Shown in pieces: positions 45,050 to 54,376 of a stretch of 64,000 nt of DNA. The translations under genes were made by a program, and so were the position numbers. Origin of the DNA: Fluviibacter sp964498255 (GTDB lineage: Bacteria; Pseudomonadota; Gammaproteobacteria; Burkholderiales; Rhodocyclaceae); contig CAZCGW010000005.1 of assembly GCA_964498255.1 (NCBI GenBank), positions 66,197 to 130,196 of the forward strand. The letters are read 5' to 3'. The number at the start of each line of letters is the position of its first letter. Positions within the stretch are counted from its first letter, which is position 1. The notes below the pieces were generated by a model. That model was not told the DNA's origin. It saw only the letters and a program-made list of their open reading frames with translations, and searched no databases.

Positions 45050-46495
45050 ATGCTCCGCAGCACAAAGATCGTCGCCACCCTCGGCCCCTCCAGCTCATCG
45101 CCGGAGGCGCTGGGTGCGCTAATCGCTGCGGGCGTAGATGTGGTTCGCCTCAACTTCAGTCATGGCACGCCTGATGATCACCGTGCCCGCGCGAAACTCG
45201 TGCGCGAACTGGCGCAGCAACACCGCCGCCCGATCGGCATCCTGGTCGATCTGCAAGGACCAAAAATCCGCGTCGGCAAATTCGCCGATGGCAAAATCAC
45301 CCTAACCAAGGGTGCTGACTTCATCCTGGATGCTGCCTGCAAGCTAGGCAATCAGGAACGCGTCGGCCTGGACTACCCGGAATTGCCGAATGATGTACAC
45401 GCCGGCGATGTACTGCTACTCGATGACGGCCGCGTCGTACTGAATGTCACAGCGGTTAACGGCCCGGAGATTCACACCAAGGTTCATGTGGGTGGCCCCC
45501 TGTCCAACAACAAGGGCATCAACCGTAAAGGCGGCGGCCTCTCGGCACCAGCACTGACCGATAAAGACAAGGCCGACATGATCACGGCGGCCGAGATCAA
45601 CGCCGACTTTCTGGCCATCTCTTTCCCGCGTGAAGCCGCTGACATCCATCTGTCGCGCGACCTCATGAAAAAGGCGAGTGGCAAGTCACTCATCATCGCC
45701 AAGATCGAACGTACCGAGGCTATTGAAAACCTCGCAGAAATCCTTGAAGCCTCAGACGGCATCATGGTTGCCCGCGGTGACCTGGGTGTCGAAGTTGGCG
45801 ATGCGGCTGTGCCCTCACTACAGAAACGCATGATCCGCATGGCCCGTGAGATGAATAAGCTCGCGATTACTGCCACGCAGATGATGGAATCGATGATCAG
45901 TTCACCGATTCCTACCCGCGCCGAAGTTTCAGACGTTGCTAATGCCGTACTAGACGGCACCGATGCGGTGATGCTTTCAGCCGAAACGGCCAGCGGCCAG
46001 TATCCGATAGAGACAGTAGAAGCTATGTCGCGCATCTGCCTGGAAGCCGAACGAACCTATCCGGTAATGCTGGAAAGCGAATTCCTTGATCGCGTATTTA
46101 CACGCGTCGACCAGTCGATCGCCATGGCCGCCATCTGGACAGCGCATCACCTCAAGGTTAAAGCCATTGCGGCACTCACCGAATCCGGCTCGACTGCCTT
46201 GTGGATGAGTCGCCTGAATTGCGGCGTGCCCATCTTTGCCCTAACTCCGGACGAAAGTTCGCGTAATCGTATGACGCTCTTCCGCGACGTCTACCCGATG
46301 CTCATGCCACGAAGCCAACCAGACCGTGACATGATGCTGGCCGATGCCGAAACAGTGCTTATCGACCAGGGCGCCGTAGAACGCGGTGATCTGGTGGTGA
46401 TGACGATTGGCGAACCCATCGGCACACCCGGCGGCACCAACACCTTAAAGATTGTTCATGTCGGGGACCACGCCACCCCCGATCTTACTGGCTAA
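45050..46495 (+). CDS. pyk: Pyruvate kinase
   Basis: Pyk makes pyruvate and ATP from phosphoenolpyruvate. The 481-residue sequence has STKIVATLGPSSSSPEAL, VRLNFSHGTPDDH, IIAKIERTEAIENLAEIL and MVARGDLGVEVGDAAVPSLQKRMI, then ITATQMMESMI. It begins 12 bases after pgk. Its product feeds the aceE-aceF-lpdA complex encoded elsewhere in the window. Confidence 0.97.
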   Translation: MLRSTKIVATLGPSSSSPEALGALIAAGVDVVRLNFSHGTPDDHRARAKLVRELAQQHRRPIGILVDLQGPKIRVGKFADGKITLTKGADFILDAACKLGNQERVGLDYPELPNDVHAGDVLLLDDGRVVLNVTAVNGPEIHTKVHVGGPLSNNKGINRKGGGLSAPALTDKDKADMITAAEINADFLAISFPREAADIHLSRDLMKKASGKSLIIAKIERTEAIENLAEILEASDGIMVARGDLGVEVGDAAVPSLQKRMIRMAREMNKLAITATQMMESMISSPIPTRAEVSDVANAVLDGTDAVMLSAETASGQYPIETVEAMSRICLEAERTYPVMLESEFLDRVFTRVDQSIAMAAIWTAHHLKVKAIAALTESGSTALWMSRLNCGVPIFALTPDESSRNRMTLFRDVYPMLMPRSQPDRDMMLADAETVLIDQGAVERGDLVVMTIGEPIGTPGGTNTLKIVHVGDHATPDLTG

Positions 46496-46538
46496 GTTTT
46501 TCAATTCCCTGACCGGCACCCTTTTTCCGGAGTAAACC

Positions 46539-47603
46539 ATGTCTCTCGTTTCCCTGCGCCAACTGCTCGACCACTCCGCCGAAAACAACTACGGCCTGCC
46601 TGCGTTCAACGTTAACAACATGGAGCAGGTCTGGGCCATTATGGAAGGCGCTAACAAGCTGAATGCGCCCGTCATCATGCAAGCCTCGGCTGGCGCCCGT
46701 AAATATGCCGGCGAGCCATTCCTGCGTCATCAGATCCTGGCCGCGCTCGAAGCTTACCCGCACATTCCTGTCGTCATGCACCAGGACCACGGTCAAAGTC
46801 CCGCCGTCTGTATGGGCGCTATTCGCTCAGGCTTTTCATCGGTCATGATGGATGGCTCACTGATGGAAGACGGCAAAACTGTTGCCTCGTTTGATTACAA
46901 CGTTGAAACTACCCGCAAAGTAGTCGAGCTGTCGCACAGCATTGGCGTCTCGGTAGAAGGCGAACTGGGCGTGCTCGGCTCGCTAGAAACCATGACTGGC
47001 GATAAAGAAGACGGCCATGGTGCGGAAGGCAAGATGACCATGGAACAGCTGCTGACCGACCCGGATCAGGCTGCTGAATTCGTTAAGGCCACCCAATGTG
47101 ATGCCCTGGCGATCGCCATCGGTACCAGCCACGGCGCCTACAAGTTCACCAAAAAGCCTACCGGAGACATCCTGGCTATCTGGCGCATCAAAGAAATCCA
47201 CGCCCGTATCCCGAACACCCACCTGGTGATGCATGGTTCATCTTCCGTCCCGCAAGAACTGCTGGCTGAAATCCGCGAATTCGGCGGTGACATGAAAGAA
47301 ACCTACGGCGTACCGGTTGAAGAAATTCAGGAAGCCATCAAGCACGGTGTCCGCAAGATCAACATCGATACCGATATCCGCCTGGCCATGACCGGTGCGA
47401 TCCGTCGTTATATGTTCGAAAACCCCAGCAAGTTCGACCCGCGTGACTATCTCAAGCCAGCGCGCGAAGCGGCTAAAAAGGTGTGCGAAGCCCGCTTCGA
47501 AGCGTTTGGTTGTGCCGGTCAGGCCAGCAAGATCAAGCCGATTCCACTGGATGTGATGGCACTGCACTATGCCGAAGGCAAACTGAACCAAGTCGTCCGT
47601 TAA
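46539..47603 (+). CDS. fba: Fructose-bisphosphate aldolase class II
   Basis: The 354-residue zinc-dependent aldolase splits or forms fructose 1,6-bisphosphate. It has NYGLPAFNVNNMEQ, the metal-binding VVMHQDHGQS, VEGELGVLGSLETMTGDKED and HLVMHGSSSVPQELL. The length and the inserted acidic loop fit the Calvin-cycle subtype common in betaproteobacteria. The subtype name does not by itself prove CO2 fixation. Confidence 0.96.
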   Translation: MSLVSLRQLLDHSAENNYGLPAFNVNNMEQVWAIMEGANKLNAPVIMQASAGARKYAGEPFLRHQILAALEAYPHIPVVMHQDHGQSPAVCMGAIRSGFSSVMMDGSLMEDGKTVASFDYNVETTRKVVELSHSIGVSVEGELGVLGSLETMTGDKEDGHGAEGKMTMEQLLTDPDQAAEFVKATQCDALAIAIGTSHGAYKFTKKPTGDILAIWRIKEIHARIPNTHLVMHGSSSVPQELLAEIREFGGDMKETYGVPVEEIQEAIKHGVRKINIDTDIRLAMTGAIRRYMFENPSKFDPRDYLKPAREAAKKVCEARFEAFGCAGQASKIKPIPLDVMALHYAEGKLNQVVR

Positions 47604-47621
47604 TCTTTTCCGGTACTCCCC

Positions 47622-48560
47622 ATGTCTCAAGCGCTATTCGAATCGACCATTACCAGCCTGCCCCTGATTGCCAAGGGTAAAGTGCGCGACATCTACGCCG
47701 TCGGCGATGACAAACTGCTCGTTGTCAGCAGTGATCGCCTGTCGGCGTTTGATGTGATCCTGCCGGATCCGATTCCGGGCAAGGGCAAGGTACTCACACA
47801 AACCGCCAGCTTCTGGTTCAAGAAGCTGGCCGACATCGTGGCAACCCATAGCACCGATATCGATCCTGAGACAGTCGTTGCCGAAAATGAACGCGCACAG
47901 GTACGTAACCGCGCAGTTGTCGTAAAGCGTCTGCGCCCCCTGCCGATTGAAGCCGTTGTCCGTGGTTACATCATTGGCTCAGGCTGGAAGGACTACCAAG
48001 ACACCGGCGCCGTTTGCGGTATCAAGCTGCCTGCGGGTCTGCAGCAAGCCGATAAGCTGCCGCAGCTGATTTTCACGCCAGCCACCAAAGCCGCTGTCGG
48101 CGATCACGACGAAAACATCTCTTTTGAGCAAGCGCAGGCGCATTGCGATAAAGAACTGAACCCCCTGCTCCAGGGCACGGGAAAAACGGGCTCGAAGCTA
48201 GTCACGGAAGCTCGTGACGCCGCATTTGCCCTGTATCAGGCTGCCGCCGACTACGCTGCCACCAAGGGCATCATCATCGCTGACACCAAGTTCGAATTCG
48301 GTATCGACGACAAAGGCACGCTGCACCTGATCGACGAGATCCTAACGCCAGACTCATCACGCTTCTGGCCGGCCGACGCCTGGAAGCCGGGCAGCAACCC
48401 GCCTTCTTACGACAAACAGTACGTCCGTGATTATTTAGAGACGCTGGACTGGAATAAAAAAGCACCCGGCCCCACATTGCCACAAGAGGTGATTGAACAA
48501 ACGGCTGCCAAGTACCACGAAGCCTTTGAGAAACTCACCGGACAGAAAGTGACCGAGTAA
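47622..48560 (+). CDS. purC: Phosphoribosylaminoimidazole-succinocarboxamide synthase
   Basis: PurC ligates aspartate to CAIR with ATP to give SAICAR. The 312 residues show LIAKGKVRDIYAVGDDKLLVVSSDRLSAFDVILPDPIPGKG and the second motif IDEILTPDSSRFWPAD, and belong to the longer, yeast-like form. The upstream and downstream purine steps are encoded by purE/purK and purB in this window. Confidence 0.96.
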   Translation: MSQALFESTITSLPLIAKGKVRDIYAVGDDKLLVVSSDRLSAFDVILPDPIPGKGKVLTQTASFWFKKLADIVATHSTDIDPETVVAENERAQVRNRAVVVKRLRPLPIEAVVRGYIIGSGWKDYQDTGAVCGIKLPAGLQQADKLPQLIFTPATKAAVGDHDENISFEQAQAHCDKELNPLLQGTGKTGSKLVTEARDAAFALYQAAADYAATKGIIIADTKFEFGIDDKGTLHLIDEILTPDSSRFWPADAWKPGSNPPSYDKQYVRDYLETLDWNKKAPGPTLPQEVIEQTAAKYHEAFEKLTGQKVTE

Positions 48561-48604
48561 TTTCTCCGGAAACAATTAACAAAAGCAACACAGGAAGCCC
48601 CGAC

Positions 48605-50659
48605 ATGAATCCACTTCTCGATTTTGCGGGGCTTCCCCGCTTTGACGTTATCCAACCGGCCGATGTTAATCCGGCCATCAGCCAACTGCTCAAAGAAGCT
48701 CGGGCTGAAGTAGAACGTCTGCTTGATCCCAAAATGCCTGCCACCTGGAACGATTTTGCACAGCCGCTGCAAGATAATCTGGAGCGCCTGTCGCGCGCCT
48801 GGGGCATCGTGGGCCACCTGCATAGCGTTAACGACATTCCGCCCTGGCGCGAGGCTTATAACGCCATGCTGCCCGAAGTCACCCGCTTTTATGCCGAACT
48901 GGGTCAGAACCTTGAACTCTTCAAGCGCTACCAGGCCATGGCCGCCAGCGCCGAGTTCGCCACATTAAGCCCGGCACGCCAGCGCATCCTGCAAAACGAG
49001 ATCCGCGATTTCCGTCTATCCGGCGCCGAACTGCCCGATAGCGAAAAACCCCGTTTCCAGGCTTTGCAAGAACGTCTTTCACAACTGGCCGCCAAGTTCT
49101 CTGAAAACCTCCTGGATGCGACCAACGCTTTCCATCTGGATATTACCAATGAAGCAGAACTGGATGGGCTGCCGGCGGATGCCAAAGCCGCCGCTAAAGC
49201 TGCGGCAGACAAGGCTGGTATTAGCGGTTGGCGCTTTAGCCTGCAGGCGCCGTCGTATCTACCCGTTATGCAATACGCGAGCCATCGCCCGCTCCGGGCC
49301 AAAATGTATCGTGCCTATGCGGTGCGTGCCAGCGAGTTTGCTGATTGCGCCAGCCTGCCTGAGTGGAACAACGATGCACTCATCAACGAAATTCTCAAAC
49401 TGCGCTCCGAAATGGCGCAAATGCTTGGCTACGACAGCTATGCTCAGGTCTCCTTAGTGCCAAAGATGGCAGACAACGTGCCACAGGTGCTGGACTTCCT
49501 GCGCGATCTGACACAACGCGCTAAGCCCCATGGCGCGGCCGACCTGGCTGAACTGACTCAATTTGCACAAACAGACCTGGGCTTTACTGAAGTGGAGCCC
49601 TGGGACATTGCCTACATTTCTGAGAAGCTCAAGCAAGCCCGCTACAGCTTTTCGGACGATGAGGTGAAACAGTATTTCCCGGAACCCAAAGTACTCGGCG
49701 GTCTGTTCAACGTAATCGAGCGTCTATTCAGCGTACAGATCACACCAGATACCGCACCTGTCTGGCACCCCAGCGTCCGCTTCTTCCGGATTAGTAAAGA
49801 CAACCAGCTGATCGGACAGTTCTATCTGGATCTGTATGCCCGTGATGAAAAACGCGGTGGCGCCTGGATGGATGAAGCGCTGACCCGACGTCGTATCAGT
49901 GGCGGTATCCAGACCCCGGTGGCCTATCTTAACTGCAACTTCCCGGCACCGGTCGAGAGTGGTGGCAAACTCAAACCCGCAACCTTCTCGCACGATGACG
50001 TGATCACCCTGTTCCACGAAACTGGTCACGGCCTACATCACATGCTCACCCAGGTGGAAGATCTGGCCGTCTCTGGTATTCATGGTGTGGAATGGGATGC
50101 CGTCGAGTTGCCATCACAGTTTATGGAGAACTTCTGCTGGGAGTGGTCGGTGTTGCAAGGCATGACCGGCCATGTTGACACGGGCGAACCCCTACCGCGG
50201 GCGCTCTACGACAAGATGCTTGCCGCCAAAAACTTCCAGAGCGGCCTCTTCGCGCTGCGTCAGCTGGAATTTGCACTGTTCGATCTTCTCATCCATAGCG
50301 ATCCAACTTGCAGCACACCCGTTATGGATACGCTAGCCCAGGTACGCCAGGAAGTCGCCGTGATTATGCCACCGGCCTGGCATCGGTTCCCGAATAGCTT
50401 CTCGCATATCTTTGCGGGCGGCTATGCCGCAGGCTACTACAGCTACAAATGGGCCGAAGTACTCTCGGCTGATGCCTTTGCCGCCTTTGAAGAAACCGGC
50501 AACCCAGTCGACTCGGCTACCGGCGGCCGCTTCCTGAAAGAAATTCTTTCCGTAGGCGGTTCCCGGCCAGCCATCGAATCCTTCCGCGCTTTCCGTGGAC
50601 GTGATCCACAGGTCGATGCACTGCTGCGTCACTGCGGCATGACGACTGAAGCCGCCTAA
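48605..50659 (+). CDS. prlC: Oligopeptidase A (M3 family)
   Basis: This cytoplasmic zinc metallopeptidase degrades short peptides, including cleaved signal peptides. The 684-residue protein has the zinc motif HETGH at residues 471-475 followed by GLHHML, and the upstream RDEKRGGAWMDEALTRRR block typical of M3 enzymes. It follows purC after 44 bases without a clear terminator. Confidence 0.95.
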   Translation: MNPLLDFAGLPRFDVIQPADVNPAISQLLKEARAEVERLLDPKMPATWNDFAQPLQDNLERLSRAWGIVGHLHSVNDIPPWREAYNAMLPEVTRFYAELGQNLELFKRYQAMAASAEFATLSPARQRILQNEIRDFRLSGAELPDSEKPRFQALQERLSQLAAKFSENLLDATNAFHLDITNEAELDGLPADAKAAAKAAADKAGISGWRFSLQAPSYLPVMQYASHRPLRAKMYRAYAVRASEFADCASLPEWNNDALINEILKLRSEMAQMLGYDSYAQVSLVPKMADNVPQVLDFLRDLTQRAKPHGAADLAELTQFAQTDLGFTEVEPWDIAYISEKLKQARYSFSDDEVKQYFPEPKVLGGLFNVIERLFSVQITPDTAPVWHPSVRFFRISKDNQLIGQFYLDLYARDEKRGGAWMDEALTRRRISGGIQTPVAYLNCNFPAPVESGGKLKPATFSHDDVITLFHETGHGLHHMLTQVEDLAVSGIHGVEWDAVELPSQFMENFCWEWSVLQGMTGHVDTGEPLPRALYDKMLAAKNFQSGLFALRQLEFALFDLLIHSDPTCSTPVMDTLAQVRQEVAVIMPPAWHRFPNSFSHIFAGGYAAGYYSYKWAEVLSADAFAAFEETGNPVDSATGGRFLKEILSVGGSRPAIESFRAFRGRDPQVDALLRHCGMTTEAA

Positions 50660-50688
50660 AGCAAACACTCAAACGGGATTCAGCGCAC

Positions 50689-51279
50689 ATGGAAACATTA
50701 ACGAGCCTCCACTCTCTCGAGCTTTTTCCCTTCTTCAAGAACTTACCACTCGCCATCGTTGGTCTGTTCGCGGCGTTGTGGATTAACGTTTTCTTTCTGC
50801 GCCGGATCGCCATCAATTTCGAAATCCGCGGCCGCGCCTGCCTGAATAGAAACTACCCGAATGGCGTATTTCATCACTACTTCTTAGCCATCACTTATCT
50901 CATGATCGTCCAGATCATGGTGATCATTTTCTGGGGGATCGCACTCTATGGCTTATCCCTTATTAAGGATCCCATGAACGCCATCATGTTTGCAGGAAGC
51001 TGTTACACCACCATGGGTATTGTGACGGAAGTCATGCCCACCGGCTGGAAATTCATCGCTATTGTCATTGCCCTGTCTGGTTTATTCGCTATCGCCCTCG
51101 CTACCTCTTCCATGATTAACATGTCGACGCTGTTCCGCAGAGCCTGGCTGATTAAACACGCAACAAGGATTCAGGCTATTTTGCAGCGTGAGCACATTGA
51201 AATCCCTGATTTCATGTCTGTTGAAGAAACCATTAAGGTCAAAGCTGAGATCAAAACCACGGACAAACCAGCAGCATGA
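50689..51279 (+). CDS. Channel-like membrane protein of unknown function
   Basis: The 196-residue protein has about three membrane helices (about 17-38, 62-88 and 117-140) and a short charged cytoplasmic tail. The segment AGSCYTTMGIVTEVMPTGWKFIAIVIALSGLFAIALATSSMI resembles the pore loop and last helix of two-helix potassium channels. The TVGYG selectivity filter is not kept; the matching site reads TTMGIVT. It may be a degenerate or differently selective channel. It overlaps the next gene by four bases (ATGA). Confidence 0.55.
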   Translation: METLTSLHSLELFPFFKNLPLAIVGLFAALWINVFFLRRIAINFEIRGRACLNRNYPNGVFHHYFLAITYLMIVQIMVIIFWGIALYGLSLIKDPMNAIMFAGSCYTTMGIVTEVMPTGWKFIAIVIALSGLFAIALATSSMINMSTLFRRAWLIKHATRIQAILQREHIEIPDFMSVEETIKVKAEIKTTDKPAA

Positions 51280-51590
51280 GCCTGATTAAATTTCAGTCGC
51301 CTACCCAGGGCAGTGTCATCATGTTCGGGGAAGACGCGCAAACGCTATTAAATGTTTTGAACCTGCCAGCGCATGGTGAAATGACTATTGCACAATTACC
51401 CGAATACCTACAGCGTCTTCAAACTGCCGTTGATACTGACAAGGCAGCCAATCCGGTAATTTGGCCCGAACTGTTACTTACAGACGACGAAAAGAACGAG
51501 CCTGTCATTGTTCGCTTTTCTCAACGGGCCACGCCTATGGTTCAGTTGATAGAACGCTGCATCAGCGCAACCGAACCTATTCACTGGTAA
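51276..51590 (+). CDS. DUF1840 domain protein
   Basis: The 104-residue soluble protein begins LIKFQSPTQGSVIMFGEDAQTLLNVL, a good match to the DUF1840 family, and ends in the helix PMVQLIERCISA. The function is not known. Its start overlaps the stop of the channel-like gene (ATGA), so the two are translationally coupled. Confidence 0.82.
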   Translation: MSLIKFQSPTQGSVIMFGEDAQTLLNVLNLPAHGEMTIAQLPEYLQRLQTAVDTDKAANPVIWPELLLTDDEKNEPVIVRFSQRATPMVQLIERCISATEPIHW

Positions 51591-51596
51591 CGCTAG

Positions 51597-52349
51597 CTAT
51601 ACGCCAAATGGTAGCCCATCTTCCTGGGCTACTATGCGTTCAACCAATGGCATCAAATCTAACCCGGTATCCGCTTCCAGCTTTGCACAACGTTCTCGGA
51701 GCGAATCCTCATCTAACTGCGCTGTAGCAGATAGCGCGCCCAGCGCAATCACATTCCCACCTGGCGTTTGCGGCAACAACCGACTTTGCCCATGAAAAGC
51801 AGCATCCAACGCAATACAGCTTTTCAGGAAACGTGGGCTACGGCTCAAGAAGTTACAAACGAGTATGCCGCCGTATGCCAAACGAGCCCGGCAATGCTGA
51901 TAGAAAGACAGGCTCTCTAGCTCTCCTGTATAACCCTCTGCGTCAAAGCCGTCGATCAGGATCAAATCATATTGCTCGGTTGACGACTTTATCCAGGCAG
52001 CCCCTTCGGCAATTTCGATCTGTAACCGATCTCCCAGTGGCGGCAAATTAAACGCCTGCCGCGCCGCACCCACAACCACCGGTTCTAATTCCACCACCAT
52101 CTGATGTGCATCGGGCACATAGGCATAGATAAACCGAGTTAAAGAAGCTGCGCCCAGACCGATTTGCAGGACTCTCTTAGGCATCCCCGGCCAGTAGGCT
52201 GACAGCATCAATGCAGCCATCATTTCCCGCGTATAGGCCAACTCGAGATCGCGCGGGCGACTAACCCGCATAGCCCCCTGTACCCAGTCCGAACCGAAAT
52301 GCAGCGTACGCACGCCTCGGGCTTCGCGAATCTCAATGGGACAAGACAT
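51597..52349 (-). CDS. Spermidine-synthase-like methyltransferase-fold protein
   Basis: The 250-residue protein has the Rossmann motif RVLQIGLGAASLTRFIYAYVPDAHQMVVELEP (about 59-90) and the acidic YDLILIDGFDAEG stretch of the polyamine synthase fold. It lacks the long N-terminal domain of true spermidine synthase. Whether it acts on polyamines or is a SAM-dependent methyltransferase is open. It is convergent with DUF1840, six bases apart. Confidence 0.78.
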   Translation of the reverse strand: MSCPIEIREARGVRTLHFGSDWVQGAMRVSRPRDLELAYTREMMAALMLSAYWPGMPKRVLQIGLGAASLTRFIYAYVPDAHQMVVELEPVVVGAARQAFNLPPLGDRLQIEIAEGAAWIKSSTEQYDLILIDGFDAEGYTGELESLSFYQHCRARLAYGGILVCNFLSRSPRFLKSCIALDAAFHGQSRLLPQTPGGNVIALGALSATAQLDEDSLRERCAKLEADTGLDLMPLVERIVAQEDGLPFGV

Positions 52350-52427
52350 AAGGAATATCAGTCATAAAAGCGTAAGCTTAAACCAGCAATGCTAGACTGC
52401 ACCAATACAGCGCTCAGTGACATCATC

Positions 52428-53288
52428 ATGGCTAAAAAAGATAAGCAATCTGACCTGCTCAGCAAACTCGATAAACGCATCACCAATCGAGAGTTCAAAC
52501 TACTGCTTAAGCCTCGCGGCCTAGACAGGCGGCACCGCATTACGGAACTGCAAACAGAAATTCACAATCTCTGCGAAGAGCAGGGATTGATTTTTACCTC
52601 GCCAGAAACACTCAATAGCGGCATGCGCAACATCTACTTCGTAGACACGATGGATAGTGCACTTCGCCGTAACAAATTGATTCTGCGCGTTCGCGAATCG
52701 CGTAAAGAAGCCTGGACAGATGATTGGTGTGAGGTTACGTTCAAATGTCGCTCGGAAGACATCGACCGCGCCTGGGACCTGAACCCGATTCCTAAAACCG
52801 ACATCCCTTTCCGTATCCGCTTCAAAGAAGAAATCCTCAAAGACGGCCCAATCGGTTCTATTCGTCGTTTGTACTCGCACAATGCAATGATTGACCAGGT
52901 GCCAATTGAACGCGTCCCTAAAAGAAAGCTGTCGGCACTGCTACCCGTTTTTCCCGGTTTAGCCGAGGTAAACCTGCCATTTGATCAACCATTGCGCATC
53001 GTCGGCAATGCCAAAAACAAAGTACTAGAGGCGTGCGTCACACTGGGCAACATCGCCTTCTCAGATACGGTCCACGCCCATTGTGAAATCGCCATCTGGT
53101 TTCATACCGTTGGCGACCCCATGGTTGGCGAACTCGCCTTTGCCTACCGGGTGCATAAGAACAACCGAAAAGACATTGAGGCACATCGCCTTGCCGACGC
53201 ATTCTTTATCAAGCTGCAAGAGTTTTTCGCCAAAGACCTCGCCCTGGGCACCACTAAAACGGCAATGATCTATGGCCGCAAAGAATAA
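52428..53288 (+). CDS. CYTH-like domain protein of unknown role
   Basis: From the ATG at 52428 the protein has 286 residues. The pattern NREFKLLL, then YFVDTMDSALRRNKLILRVRESR and WCEVTFKCRSEDIDR recalls the CYTH tunnel fold (ExExK, Y-F-D-T, L-R-x-R, x-T-x-K), which handles triphosphates or long anionic ligands. The acidic ExExK start is not clearly conserved, so catalytic activity is doubtful. Its end overlaps the first chromate-transporter gene by 17 bases. Confidence 0.5.
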   Translation: MAKKDKQSDLLSKLDKRITNREFKLLLKPRGLDRRHRITELQTEIHNLCEEQGLIFTSPETLNSGMRNIYFVDTMDSALRRNKLILRVRESRKEAWTDDWCEVTFKCRSEDIDRAWDLNPIPKTDIPFRIRFKEEILKDGPIGSIRRLYSHNAMIDQVPIERVPKRKLSALLPVFPGLAEVNLPFDQPLRIVGNAKNKVLEACVTLGNIAFSDTVHAHCEIAIWFHTVGDPMVGELAFAYRVHKNNRKDIEAHRLADAFFIKLQEFFAKDLALGTTKTAMIYGRKE

Positions 53289-53853
53289 GCCGGCTCCTCA
53301 GCAGATTACGCTCCACCAGATCTTCTGGCAATTCTTTGTCGTAGGTGCCATCAGCTTTGGTGGCGGCATTGTTGCCTACTTGAAAGAACTCTTGGTCAAC
53401 CGTTATCGCTGGGTCGACAACGACGAATTTATCGTCATGCTCTCCATCAGCCAAACCATGCCCGGTTTGAATTCGGTGAACATCGCCATTCTTATGGGTG
53501 ATCGATTACGCGGTGCCCTGGGTGCCTGGGCTGCAAGCCTAGGCCTATTACTGCCCGGTGCAGCCATCGTCCTGAGCATTGGCCTGCTATACGGCATCAA
53601 TAGCGACCACCCCATGGCTAATCACGTGCTCGGCGGTATCGCTGCCGCCGCGGCAGCTTTACTCGCCACTGTGACTTGGGATATGGGTACTCGCATCTTC
53701 AAGAAACGTAAATCACTCGCCTTGCTTGTGCTCACCTTTGTATTGATGAGCGTTGTCAAATGGCCCCTCTACCTAGTGCTGGGTGTCGTATTACCGCTCG
53801 CTCTCTATATCTACAGGCCGACACAATTGAACAAAATGGAAGCATCAAAGTGA
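53272..53853 (+). CDS. chrA: Chromate transporter, first half
   Basis: The 193-residue membrane protein has the ChrA half-domain: FFVVGAISFGGGIVAYLKELLV, then SISQTMPGLNSVNIAILMGDRLRGALGA. Short-chain ChrA proteins act as pairs of opposite topology and export chromate or related anions. It overlaps the CYTH-like gene and the second half (GTGA). Chromate as substrate is a family assignment only. Confidence 0.88.
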   Translation: MAAKNKPAPQQITLHQIFWQFFVVGAISFGGGIVAYLKELLVNRYRWVDNDEFIVMLSISQTMPGLNSVNIAILMGDRLRGALGAWAASLGLLLPGAAIVLSIGLLYGINSDHPMANHVLGGIAAAAAALLATVTWDMGTRIFKKRKSLALLVLTFVLMSVVKWPLYLVLGVVLPLALYIYRPTQLNKMEASK

Positions 53854-54374
53854 CTTCCTGGATACAACTCGCCAGCGTTTTTTCCATGCTATCACTGCTG
53901 GCCGTAGGCGGGGGCTCTGCCGTATTGCCAGAAATGCAGCACCTGCTTCTCGAACATTTTGGCTTCAGCCAAACGGAGTTTGTGCATGCTTACAGCGTTG
54001 GGCAGATAGCCCCAGGCCCTAACATGCTTGCCGTGCTCATCATGGGCGACATGATCGATGGTATCGCAGGCGCTTTCATAGTTGCGCTAGCCTTCTTTAT
54101 TCCTTCCAGCATTCTCTGCCTCTATGCAGGTCGCCTATGGGCACGCATTGGTGACACGCCATGGCGGCACTCCCTTCAACAAGCACTCGAACCAGTTTCG
54201 ATCGGCCTCATGTGTTCTGGCGTCTACACCATCGCCAAAGAATCATTAGTGAACTGGCAATCCTGTGCCTTAGCGCTTCTGGTCGGCGTATTACTCATTA
54301 AAACCAAAATCAACCCGGTCATACTGATTCTTGGTGCCGGAGTCATCGGTCTTTTGGGTGCTTACATAGCCTAA
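53850..54374 (+). CDS. chrA: Chromate transporter, second half
   Basis: Starting at a GTG that overlaps the previous stop (GTGA), this 174-residue protein repeats the ChrA half-domain: SMLSLLAVGGGSAVLPEMQHLLLEH and YSVGQIAPGPNMLAVLIMGDMI. An in-frame ATG at 53760 lies within the first half gene and is less likely to be used. Together the two halves give a full transporter. Confidence 0.88.
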   Translation: MTSWIQLASVFSMLSLLAVGGGSAVLPEMQHLLLEHFGFSQTEFVHAYSVGQIAPGPNMLAVLIMGDMIDGIAGAFIVALAFFIPSSILCLYAGRLWARIGDTPWRHSLQQALEPVSIGLMCSGVYTIAKESLVNWQSCALALLVGVLLIKTKINPVILILGAGVIGLLGAYIA

Positions 54375-54376
54375 GA

